This document shows, in pieces, positions 47,453 through 55,131 of a stretch of 64,000 bases of DNA; within the stretch, counting starts at the first letter, position 1; every line of letters begins with the position of its first letter. Under the pieces are notes generated by a model, which made no database searches, was not told the DNA's origin, and was given only the letters and a program-made list of their open reading frames with translations. Source of the stretch: Streptomyces melanogenes (GTDB lineage: Bacteria; Actinomycetota; Actinomycetes; Streptomycetales; Streptomycetaceae); the NCBI RefSeq assembly GCF_014649795.1, contig NZ_BMTS01000008.1:124001-188000 (forward strand), in the 5' to 3' direction. Position numbers and translations under genes: made by a program.

Positions 47453-49465
47453 TCAGCTGAGGTTCAGCGCCGTGTCGTCGACGACGAACGACGTCTGCAG
47501 GCTGGAGTCCTCGGTGCCGTTGAACTTCAGGGTCACCGTCGACCCGGCGAGCGACGACAGGTCGAACGTCTTCAGCGCGTAACCGGTGTTCTTGTTGAGG
47601 TTGGAGTAGCTGGCCAGGGTGGTCGAGCCGGCCGTCACCGTCAGCTTGTCGTAGGCGGTGGAGGTGGTCGTCTCTCGGGTGTCGATGTGCAGGTAGTACG
47701 TCAGCGTGGCGTGGCAGTTCTGCGGGATGGTCACCGTCTGGGAGAGCGAGTCGGTGTGCGTCGAGCCGTAGCCGTCCAGCCAGGCCTTCCAGGAGCCGGA
47801 GTGCGCGGCCTCGCTGCCGCTGTTGTCGATCACACCGGCCGTCGCCGACCAGGGCGCGGCCGAGCCGGTCTCGAAGCCGGGGTTGCCGAGCAGCTGGGCG
47901 GGCTGGCAGCCACCGGTCTGGGTGACGGTCCAGCTGAACGAGGTGCTGCCGGTGGCCGCGGTGGTGTCCTTGGCGGTGACGGTCACGCTGGAGGTGCCGA
48001 CGGCCGTCGGGGTGCCGGAGATCAGTCCGGTCGAGGAGTTGATGGACAGCCCCGCCGGAAGACCCGTGGCGCTGTACGTCAGGCTCTGCCCGGCGTCCGA
48101 GTCGGTGGCCTTGATCTGGAGGGAGACCGCCGTGTTGACCTGGGTGCTCTGGTCGCCGGGGTTGGTCACGGTGACCGTGTTGCCCTGGCTGGTGCCGCCG
48201 GTGAACGCGGCGGTGCCGTTCGGGGTGCCGAGGCCGGTCGGGCCGTCGTAGCCGGTGCCCGCCTTGCACAGGTAGGTGCCGCAGGAGCCGTTGGCGCCGG
48301 ACGTCACGTCGTACAGCGACGCGGTGTGGGCGTACGGGTAGGAGGCCGGGTAGCTGCCCGCCGCCGGGGTGCCCGCCAGGGCGTAGACGCCCGCGATGAT
48401 CGGCGCGGAGGCGCTGGTGCCGCCGTACACGTTCCAGCCGCTGGCCTGGTAACTGTCGTACACCGCCAGGCCGGTGGCCGGGTCGGCGACCGCGGAGACG
48501 TCGGCGACGGTCCGCTTGGCGCAGCCGGTGTCCTTCTGCCAGGACGGCTTCGGGTCGTAGGCGGAGCAGCCGGAGCCCGCGCCCTGACCGCCTGAGCTGG
48601 TGCCCCAGACCGACTCGGACCAGCCGCGCGCGTTGCTCGCACGGCTCAGCGAGGTGCCGCCGACCGAGGTCACGTACTGGGAGGCGGCCGGGTACTCGAC
48701 GCCGTAGCCGCTGTCGCCGGAGGAGACGGTGATGGCGACGCCGGGGTGGTTGAAGTACGCGGAGTCGGAGGTCGGGTCGGTGGAGTCCTCGCCGCCGCCG
48801 TAGCTGTTGGAGACGTACTTGGCGCCCATGGTGACCGCGCGGTTCACGGCCGCGCCCAGGTCCTCCATGGTGGGCTGGTTGGCCTCGACGAGCAGGATGT
48901 GGCAGGACGGGCAGACCGCGCTGACCATGTCGACGTCGAGGGAGATCTCACCGGCCCAGCCGGAGTCGGGCGTCGGGTAGCTGGTGCCGCCGTTCTGGTC
49001 GACCTTCTTGAAGCAGCCGTTGGCGGTGGTGCAGGCCGGCAGGCCGTACTGCGAGCGGTAGGTGGCCAGGTCCGACTCGGCGTTGGGGTCGTCGTAGGCG
49101 TCGATGATGGCCACGGTGGCGCCCGAGCCGCCGGATGGCAGGGCGTAGGCGCTCTGCAGGTCGGAGGGGCCGTAGCCGGAGGGGGCTGCGTCCGGCACGA
49201 CGCCGAGGCGGTGCTTCACGTCCGTACGGGCCAGGGCCAGGCAGGACATCCGGCCCGGCTGGGTGGCCTGCGCGCACAACCGCTCGGTGGGGGCGGCGGT
49301 CTGGGCGGTGGTGTCGTGCGCGGGGGCGGCGGAGACGGACGGGGCGGCGGCCAGGAGCCCGCCGGTGGCGAGCGCCACCAGGGACACGAGTGCGGTGGCG
49401 GCTCTGCCGGTGGGCTTCCTGAGCCCGAAGGGTCTGTTCGTGTGCGGGGATCTCTTCGCGTACAT
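47453..49465 (-). CDS. Secreted S53 (sedolisin) peptidase with Ig-like and C-terminal beta domains
   Basis: This 670-residue exported serine-carboxyl peptidase is active at low pH in characterised relatives. The signal peptide covers about residues 1-47. Catalytic residues are Glu173 and Asp177 (GWAGEISLDVDM), oxyanion Asp251 (SSGDSGYG) and Ser351 (YGGTSASAPIIAG). The catalytic domain starts near residue 95, so only about 50 residues precede it; the long pro-kumamolisin domain of most sedolisins is missing. An Ig-like repeat (about 435-530) and a lectin-like C-terminal domain (about 530-670) follow. GAGGG precedes the ATG. A TrmB-type regulator is divergent. Confidence 0.9.
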   Translation of the reverse strand: MYAKRSPHTNRPFGLRKPTGRAATALVSLVALATGGLLAAAPSVSAAPAHDTTAQTAAPTERLCAQATQPGRMSCLALARTDVKHRLGVVPDAAPSGYGPSDLQSAYALPSGGSGATVAIIDAYDDPNAESDLATYRSQYGLPACTTANGCFKKVDQNGGTSYPTPDSGWAGEISLDVDMVSAVCPSCHILLVEANQPTMEDLGAAVNRAVTMGAKYVSNSYGGGEDSTDPTSDSAYFNHPGVAITVSSGDSGYGVEYPAASQYVTSVGGTSLSRASNARGWSESVWGTSSGGQGAGSGCSAYDPKPSWQKDTGCAKRTVADVSAVADPATGLAVYDSYQASGWNVYGGTSASAPIIAGVYALAGTPAAGSYPASYPYAHTASLYDVTSGANGSCGTYLCKAGTGYDGPTGLGTPNGTAAFTGGTSQGNTVTVTNPGDQSTQVNTAVSLQIKATDSDAGQSLTYSATGLPAGLSINSSTGLISGTPTAVGTSSVTVTAKDTTAATGSTSFSWTVTQTGGCQPAQLLGNPGFETGSAAPWSATAGVIDNSGSEAAHSGSWKAWLDGYGSTHTDSLSQTVTIPQNCHATLTYYLHIDTRETTTSTAYDKLTVTAGSTTLASYSNLNKNTGYALKTFDLSSLAGSTVTLKFNGTEDSSLQTSFVVDDTALNLS

Positions 49466-49571
49466 GGAACTGCCCTCCATGGGGGGTCGGCTCGCCGGGA
49501 TGAGGGACGAGCGGAAGGCGACCGTCGATGGATCTGCATGGCGGGTGCATGACAAGATCGCCTCTGAGAAA

Positions 49572-49596
49572 GTGCCACCCTGCTGAGTGGTGGCAC
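49572..49596. promoter_or_regulatory. Inverted repeat in the S53/TrmB divergent region
   Basis: GTGCCACC-N9-GGTGGCAC is a perfect 8-bp inverted repeat about 110 bp upstream of the peptidase and 120 bp upstream of the TrmB gene. It is the best operator candidate for the adjacent TrmB protein. Confidence 0.5.
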
Positions 49597-49676
49597 GGTT
49601 GAAGGTAGGACAGCCACCGGGCGCCGACAACTTCGGTAGGGCAAAGCGAAAGGCAAGGATTCTTCTCGGCTCCGGC

Positions 49677-49705
49677 TGGATCACACCGCACTGATCGCGT
49701 ATACC
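49677..49705 (+). promoter_or_regulatory. Possible promoter of the TrmB gene, near-leaderless
   Basis: TGGATC and TATACC are separated by 17 bp and end 10 bp before the ATG. No Shine-Dalgarno is visible, so the transcript could start at or within a few bases of the ATG. Confidence 0.35.
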
Positions 49706-49715
49706 GTGGTCGACC

Positions 49716-50534
49716 ATGGAGCCGGAGCAGGAGTCGGTCAACGACCTGGTCGCCCTTGGGCTTTCGCGCTACGAGGCGCGGGTGTACCTCGCGCTGGTGC
49801 GGCGCGACTCCTATACGGCGGCCGAGGTGGCACGGGAGGCCGAGGTGCCCCGCCAGCGCGTCTACGACGTGCTCGACGGCCTGGTCAGGGCGCAGCTGGC
49901 GGTCGCGCACCGGGGGCGGGTGGCCACGTTCGGGGCGGTGGCCCCGGAGCTGGCGCTGACCCGTCTGATGGCTCGTCAGAGGGAGTCCCTGGAACGGCTG
50001 GAACGCGTCTCGACGGGGCTCACGGCGGCGCTGCTGCCGCTGTGGGAGGCCGGGCGGTCACACACCGACCCGCTCGACTACATCGAGGTGCTGCGCGACC
50101 CGAAGACGATCGCCGAGCGGTTCGCGGACATCCAGGACCAGGCGGACAGCGAGCTCCTGACCTTCTGCCGCCCGCCGTTCGTCGCGCCCGCCGCCAACCT
50201 CCCGGGCCTCAAGGCCGCGCGGCGGCTGCGGCGGGGCGGGGGGACGGTGCGGGCGCTGTACACGTACGACGCGCTCCGGGACGAGGAGGTCCTGGAGAAC
50301 GTCGCACGCTTCGGCGAGGCGGGCGAGGAGGCGCGGTTCACCGAGGAACTCCCCCTCAAGCTGGTGATCGCGGATGCGGCGCTGGTGCTGTGCGACATGC
50401 CGGATCCGGTGGCGGGGACCGGTGCGACGACTGCTCTGTACATCGAGCATCCGGCGCTGGCCGCGTGTTTGCGGCTCGCGTTTTTGACGGTGTGGGAGGG
50501 GGCGGAGACTATGCAGCGGGCTCGGGCTTTGTAG
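49716..50534 (+). CDS. TrmB-family transcriptional regulator
   Basis: This is a 272-residue regulator. The N-terminal winged helix has VALGLSRYEARVYLALVRRD and EVPRQRVYDVLDGLVRAQLA. A coiled segment and a C-terminal effector domain follow from about residue 110. Related proteins bind sugars or other small ligands. It is divergent from the S53 peptidase with an inverted repeat between them, so it likely regulates secretion of that peptidase. Confidence 0.87.
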   Translation: MEPEQESVNDLVALGLSRYEARVYLALVRRDSYTAAEVAREAEVPRQRVYDVLDGLVRAQLAVAHRGRVATFGAVAPELALTRLMARQRESLERLERVSTGLTAALLPLWEAGRSHTDPLDYIEVLRDPKTIAERFADIQDQADSELLTFCRPPFVAPAANLPGLKAARRLRRGGGTVRALYTYDALRDEEVLENVARFGEAGEEARFTEELPLKLVIADAALVLCDMPDPVAGTGATTALYIEHPALAACLRLAFLTVWEGAETMQRARAL

Positions 50535-50547
50535 GTGCCGTGCGGTG

Positions 50548-50599
50548 TTTGTCTGCGGGTTGTCGTGGGTTGCTCGCGCAGTTCCCCGCGCCCCTAAAG
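50548..50599. repeat. Further copy of the intergenic repeat
   Basis: The stretch starting TTTGTCTGCGGGTTGTCGT and ending CGCGCCCCTAAAGA closely matches the copy at 37724-37776. It overlaps and supplies the stop codon of the next minus-strand gene (50594-50596). Confidence 0.8.
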
Positions 50600-50998
50600 A
50601 CCGCGGCGCCGGCGCGCGGCCTGTACGCGCCTGACGGCCAGCACCAGGACCGCCCCGAACCCCACCACCCCCAGCAACACCAACCAATTCCGTACGTAAT
50701 CCAGCGGCAGCACCGTCGCGTTGTTCTTCGGGCCCGGGCGCAGGATGTCCGGGAGGGCGATGGCTGTGAGGCAGCCTGCGGTCACCAACGCCGCTCGGAG
50801 CGGGCCGCGTACTCCCGGCCGGGTCAAGGCGCCCCCCAGGCCCACCAGCAGCACCAGCGGAGCGATCAGGCCGTCGTGCAGCACGATCGCGCCTACCAGC
50901 CACACCGCCACGTCCCACGGCGACTGCGCCCACACCAGTGACGCCCCGAGGCCCATCAGGGCGAGTCCGAGCGCGCCCACCGCGTAACGGCCCGCCAT
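50594..50998 (-). CDS. Small four-helix membrane protein coupled to the molybdopterin oxidoreductase
   Basis: I do not recognise a named family. The 134-residue protein has about four hydrophobic segments (near 5-25, 32-55, 65-85, 105-125) and a basic tail VRRVQAARRRRGL. Its ATG overlaps the stop of the molybdopterin gene by one base (TGATG), so it is translated after it and is probably a partner or membrane-assembly factor. The stop lies inside an intergenic repeat copy. Confidence 0.75.
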   Translation of the reverse strand: MAGRYAVGALGLALMGLGASLVWAQSPWDVAVWLVGAIVLHDGLIAPLVLLVGLGGALTRPGVRGPLRAALVTAGCLTAIALPDILRPGPKNNATVLPLDYVRNWLVLLGVVGFGAVLVLAVRRVQAARRRRGL

Positions 50999-52155
50999 CA
51001 CCGCACCTCCAGTCGCGTGACCCACTTGGTCTGGAGCACCCCGGGGCGGTTGGGGGCGATGATGCGGGCCGGGTAGCCGTGGTCGGGGGTGAGGACCTGG
51101 CCGTTGAGACGCAGGGCGAGGAGGGTGAGCGGGTCGCGCGCGTAGGTGCGGCCCATGTCCATCACTCGGTACGCGCCGTGCTGTTCGAGCGAGACGACCC
51201 GCAGCGCGGCCCCGGGCGCCCCGGCCCGTTCCGTCAGGTCCTTGATCCGTACGCCCGTCCAGTGCGCGTTCTTGCTCCACCCCTCGACGCACGCGATGGG
51301 CAGCTCCACCTCGTACTGGGGCAGCGCGGCCAGCTCGTCGAGGGTCAGCTCGTACGGGCGCGGCCCCGCCACCGTCAGCCGCCAGGCCGCCGTGTCCACC
51401 CGGGTCGTCCCCGCGGCCGCCGCCGTGCGGTTGACGGGCAGGCCGAGCGGGCCGTGGTCGGGGTGGCGCGGCGCCAGGAGGTCGACGTCCTTGAGCGGCG
51501 TGAACGACTGGCCCACCGTCGTCACGGTGACCGCGCCCACCGCCACCGCGAGCCCGGTGAGCAGCGAGCGCCGGTCGGGCGCGTTCTCCGGTTCCTGCGG
51601 CAACGCGCGCGTGGCGGCCGAGCGCTGCCACCAGTACGCCTTGATGTCCGGCCACTTGACGGCCAGGTGCAGCAGCAGCGCGCCGGTGAGGAGCCAGCCG
51701 ACCGCGAAGTGGACGGGCACGAAGCTGAACGGCCACGGGTACCACTGCACGGTGTTGAGCAGCCCGGTCAGCAGCTCGAAGACGGCGCCCGCGACGAGCA
51801 CCGCCACCGACAGCCGCTCGAGCGCGTGCCGTACGCCCTTGAGCGCGGGCCACACGAACAGCTTCGGGTAGACGGTCCACAGCTTGCCGAAGAGCAGCGG
51901 GATCGCGGCGATGCCCACCCCCACGTGCAGGCCCTGGTTCAGCCGGTATCCCCAGGTGGGGCGAGCGGGCAGGTCGTTGGCCAGCCAGCTCGGCGGGTGC
52001 TGGAGGTAGTGGCTCAGCACACCGGTGACCATGCAGACGAGCATGGCCACGCCGAGCAGGCGGCCGATCGCCGCCGCGGTGCGCCGGTCGTGCAGCGCGC
52101 CACGGAAGGACGGCAGCAGCGCCGACGGCGGTGGGAGCGGGAGTCGTGACTTCAT
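50998..52155 (-). CDS. Fusion of cytochrome b561-like membrane domain and sulfite-oxidase-fold molybdopterin domain
   Basis: This is a 385-residue protein. Residues about 20-180 have four membrane helices with possible haem His residues in GVLSHYLQHPP, NQGLHVGVGI, PVHFAVGW and LLLHLAVKW. Residues about 230-385 are a SUOX/YedY-type molybdopterin domain with the Mo-ligand Cys in LPIACVEGWSKNAHW. It resembles an MsrPQ (YedYZ) pair in one chain, which suggests electron flow from the quinone pool to an extracytoplasmic Mo site. Substrate is unknown. It is divergent from the GT-C gene. Confidence 0.83.
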   Translation of the reverse strand: MKSRLPLPPPSALLPSFRGALHDRRTAAAIGRLLGVAMLVCMVTGVLSHYLQHPPSWLANDLPARPTWGYRLNQGLHVGVGIAAIPLLFGKLWTVYPKLFVWPALKGVRHALERLSVAVLVAGAVFELLTGLLNTVQWYPWPFSFVPVHFAVGWLLTGALLLHLAVKWPDIKAYWWQRSAATRALPQEPENAPDRRSLLTGLAVAVGAVTVTTVGQSFTPLKDVDLLAPRHPDHGPLGLPVNRTAAAAGTTRVDTAAWRLTVAGPRPYELTLDELAALPQYEVELPIACVEGWSKNAHWTGVRIKDLTERAGAPGAALRVVSLEQHGAYRVMDMGRTYARDPLTLLALRLNGQVLTPDHGYPARIIAPNRPGVLQTKWVTRLEVR

Positions 52156-52267
52156 GTCTCCATGACATCCCCGGAAGGCCCTGAACAGGGCTCCTGACAC
52201 CTTACGGTTCACGGACGTGTGGTGTGCTGGGCCGTCCGGGCGCCCTTCGGCCTGCGAATGTGGACGG

Positions 52268-53710
52268 GTGATCGCCCCGCGTACCGACACCGCCCCGGCC
52301 GACCGGCCGACCGCCGCCCCGGGCGCCCTGCGCCGCACGGCGCCGACCGCCGTGCTCCTGGCCGCGCTGGCCGCCGTGCTCGTCCTGACGGTCGTCGAGG
52401 ACGGCTACTACTTCCACCCGGGCACGCTCTCCTGGTGGTACCTGGCCTGCTGGCTGCTGTTCGCGGCGGCCGTCCGGTCGCTGCGCCGGGTCCCGGCCCG
52501 CCACCGCACCCGTCTGGTCCTGGCGGGCGGGGTGCTGGTCGCCGTGACCGGCCTGGCGGCGCCGCCGACCACCAGCACGGACATGTTCCGCTACGCCTGG
52601 GACGGCCGGGTGCAGGCCGCCGGGATCTCGCCGTACGACCACACCCCCGCGGACCCGGAGCTGGCCGGGCTGCGGGACGACTGGCTGTTCCCCAGGGGCT
52701 CGGCGTGCGAGGGCCCCGACCTGGCCCGGTTCGGCGAGCCGGACCGCTGCACCCGCCTCAACCGCCCCAAGGTGCACACCATTTACCCACCGGTGGCCGA
52801 GGCGTACTTCCTCGGCGTCCACGGGCTCTCCCCCGCCGCCGCCCGCCACAAGCCGCTGCAGATCGGCGGCGCCGCGCTCGCCGTCGCCACCACGGGCGTC
52901 CTGGTGCTCGTCCTGCGGCGGCGGGGGGAGGACGTGGGGCGCGCGGCGTACTGGGCGTGGTGCCCTGCGGTGCCGATCGAGGGGGTCAACAACGCGCACG
53001 TGGACGTGCTGGCGGTGCTGTTCGCGGTGGCCGGGCTCGGCGCGGTCGCGGTGCGCCGCCGGGCGGTCGGGGGCGTGCTGATCGGCGCCGGGATCGCGGC
53101 GAAGATGCTGCCCGCCGTGGTGCTGCCGGGCGCCCTCGCGGGCGTGCTCGCGGGGCGCCGCCCGGACTGGCGGCGCGCGGCCGCGGTCCTCGTCCCGACC
53201 GCCGGTTTCGTGGCGCTCTCCTACCTCCCGTACGTCCTCGTCTCGCACGCGTCCGTCTTCGGCTATCTGGGCGGGTACGCGGAGGAGGAGGGGTACGACG
53301 ACGCCTCCGCCCGCAGCCGGTACGGGCTGCTGCGCCTTGTGCTCCCGGACTCCTGGGCGCTGCCCGCGGCGCTCGTCCTGGTGGGCCTCGTCGTGCTGTA
53401 CGTGCTGCGCCGGGGCGATCCGGAGCGCCCTTGGAGCGGGGCGCTGCTGGTGCTCGGCTGGGCGTTCTGCCTGATGACGCCCGGCTACTCGTGGTACGCG
53501 CTGCTGCTCGTCGCGCTGGTGGCGCTGGACGGCCGCTGGGAGTGGCTGGCGATCGCCGCGGCCGGAGCGGTCTGTTACGTGACGGCGTGGGCGATGCCGC
53601 ACTCCTTCGACGTCGTCAGGACGAGCGCCTACGCGGTGGCGGCGGCGGTCGCGCTGGCCGGGTGGGGGGTGCGGCGCCGGGCGTTGTCAGTGGCCCGGGT
53701 TAGTGTCTGA
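52268..53710 (+). CDS. Polytopic GT-C glycosyltransferase (GT87-like mannosyltransferase type)
   Basis: This is a 480-residue membrane protein with about ten to twelve helices. The first long extracytoplasmic loop has TTSTDMFRYAWDGRVQAAGI with the acidic residue expected of GT-C enzymes that use polyprenyl-phosphate sugars. VNNAHVDVLAVLFAVAGLG and AKMLPAVVLPGALAG are typical of the actinobacterial mannosyltransferase group. The GTG at 52268 is preferred over one 51 bp upstream. It lies 3 bp before the XRE gene. Confidence 0.8.
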   Translation: MIAPRTDTAPADRPTAAPGALRRTAPTAVLLAALAAVLVLTVVEDGYYFHPGTLSWWYLACWLLFAAAVRSLRRVPARHRTRLVLAGGVLVAVTGLAAPPTTSTDMFRYAWDGRVQAAGISPYDHTPADPELAGLRDDWLFPRGSACEGPDLARFGEPDRCTRLNRPKVHTIYPPVAEAYFLGVHGLSPAAARHKPLQIGGAALAVATTGVLVLVLRRRGEDVGRAAYWAWCPAVPIEGVNNAHVDVLAVLFAVAGLGAVAVRRRAVGGVLIGAGIAAKMLPAVVLPGALAGVLAGRRPDWRRAAAVLVPTAGFVALSYLPYVLVSHASVFGYLGGYAEEEGYDDASARSRYGLLRLVLPDSWALPAALVLVGLVVLYVLRRGDPERPWSGALLVLGWAFCLMTPGYSWYALLLVALVALDGRWEWLAIAAAGAVCYVTAWAMPHSFDVVRTSAYAVAAAVALAGWGVRRRALSVARVSV

Positions 53711-53713
53711 TCC

Positions 53714-54517
53714 ATGACGACAACTGCCGGGATCGACACGGGAGTAGGGCCGATGCTGCGCGGCTGGCGCGAGCAGCGCAGGATCAGCCAGCTGGAGCTG
53801 GCCCTGCGCGCCGACTCGTCCGCGCGGCACATCAGTTTCATCGAGACCGGCAGGTCGCGCCCCAGCCAGGAGATGATCCTGCGCCTCGCGGAGCACCTGG
53901 AGGTGCCGGTCCGCGAGCGCAACGCCCTGCTCCTGGCGGCAGGGTACGCCCCGCAGTACACGGAAACGTCCCTGGACGACCCGTCCATCAGCTCCCTGCG
54001 CGAGGCGATGGAGCGGCTGCTGCGGGGGTACGAGCCGTTCCCGGCGCTGATAGTCGACGGTACGTACACGGTCCTCGCGGCGAACCGGGGCATCGAGATG
54101 CTCCTCGAAGGCGTGCCCGAGCGGCTGCTGACTCCCCCGCTCAACGCGATGCGCCTGACCCTGCACCCGCAGGGCATGGCACCGCGCATCCGCAATCTGC
54201 GCCAGTGGCGCGGCCATCTGCTCGAACAGATGGAGCGCCAGATCGCCCTGATGCGCTCGGACGCGCTGCGCGAGCTGTACGAGGAGGTCGCGGCGCACCC
54301 CGTGCCCGAAGCGGGGGACGACGACGGCCCCGACCACCTCGTCTGCCCCTTGGCGCTCCCGCTGGTCATCGAACACCGGGGCACGGTGCTTTCGTTCATA
54401 TCGACGATCGCCACGTTCAACACACCGATGGACGTGACCGTCTCCGAGCTGGCCATCGAGACGTTCCTGCCGGCCGACCCGGAGACGTTCGCCTACCTCC
54501 AGTCGCTCACGCCGTAG
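53714..54517 (+). CDS. XRE-family regulator with MmyB-like ligand-binding domain
   Basis: This is a 267-residue regulator. The HTH is LRGWREQRRISQLELALRAD with SARHISFIETGRSRPS. The C-terminal domain (about 110-260: FPALIVDGTYTVLAANRGIE, HLLEQMERQIALM) is the MmyB-like/PAS-type domain proposed to bind fatty acids. Such regulators usually control a divergent or adjacent oxidoreductase or SnoaL gene. Its 3' end overlaps the convergent SnoaL-like gene by 11 bp. Confidence 0.88.
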   Translation: MTTTAGIDTGVGPMLRGWREQRRISQLELALRADSSARHISFIETGRSRPSQEMILRLAEHLEVPVRERNALLLAAGYAPQYTETSLDDPSISSLREAMERLLRGYEPFPALIVDGTYTVLAANRGIEMLLEGVPERLLTPPLNAMRLTLHPQGMAPRIRNLRQWRGHLLEQMERQIALMRSDALRELYEEVAAHPVPEAGDDDGPDHLVCPLALPLVIEHRGTVLSFISTIATFNTPMDVTVSELAIETFLPADPETFAYLQSLTP

Positions 54518-54887
54518 GCGGTACGCGGTCGAGGAACCCGGCCACGGTGGCGATCCGCCCGTCCTCGGCGAACGTGACCACATCGGACCCGGCGACCGGC
54601 GCGGACCCGTCCGCGACCGAGACCAGCTCCCAGCGGAACCGGGCCAGGTCGTGGTGCCCGTCGACGACCCCTTCGAGGCGGAACTCGAAGCCGGGGAACT
54701 GGGCGTGGACCGCGCCGATCACCCCGGCTATCGCCTCGTACCCGGTGGCGTCGGACATCGGGTCCGTGTAGCGCCCGTCCGCGCTCCAGGCGGCCTCGAC
54801 TGCCTTGGCGAGCTCCTCGGCCGAGCCGCTGGCGTTCCACGCCTCGAAGTAGCGGGCGACGGCGGTCTCGTAGCGGTTCTGGGACAT
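54507..54887 (-). CDS. SnoaL/NTF2-like protein
   Basis: This is a 126-residue single-domain NTF2-like cone fold. YETAVARYFEAWNASGSAEE, WSADGRYTDPMSDATGYEAI and ARFRWELVS with SDVVTFAEDGRI are typical of the SnoaL-like family, which contains cyclases, isomerases and many proteins of unknown function. GAGG precedes the ATG by nine bases. It is probably controlled by the adjacent XRE regulator through the ATTACC repeat upstream. Confidence 0.82.
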   Translation of the reverse strand: MSQNRYETAVARYFEAWNASGSAEELAKAVEAAWSADGRYTDPMSDATGYEAIAGVIGAVHAQFPGFEFRLEGVVDGHHDLARFRWELVSVADGSAPVAGSDVVTFAEDGRIATVAGFLDRVPPTA

Positions 54888-55013
54888 GGAAATCAGCCTC
54901 CGGACAAGGATGTGAGTCAAGAACGAACACGGTGCTGGAACCCGGGCCCCGGCCGGAGTGCGCCGCCCGGGACCCGATGGCTCCACCTTGCCCGGCGGGG
55001 GTGGTGGGGGTCG

Positions 55014-55030
55014 ATTACCAGGGAGGTAAT
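55014..55030. promoter_or_regulatory. Candidate XRE (MmyB-like) operator
   Basis: ATTACC-AGGGA-GGTAAT is a perfect 6-5-6 inverted repeat in the 244-bp gap between the SnoaL-like and beta-galactosidase starts. I recall similar TTACCTCCCTGGTAA sites near genes paired with this class of XRE regulator. Binding is inferred. Confidence 0.55.
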
Positions 55031-55131
55031 GCGGGGGTGGAGTGCGGGGTGGCAGGCTGGCCGCCGTCCCCGGTCGTGAACCCCGTCCGCCCCCTTGTCC
55101 CCGCCCCGATCACCGCCATAGCCTCCCGATC

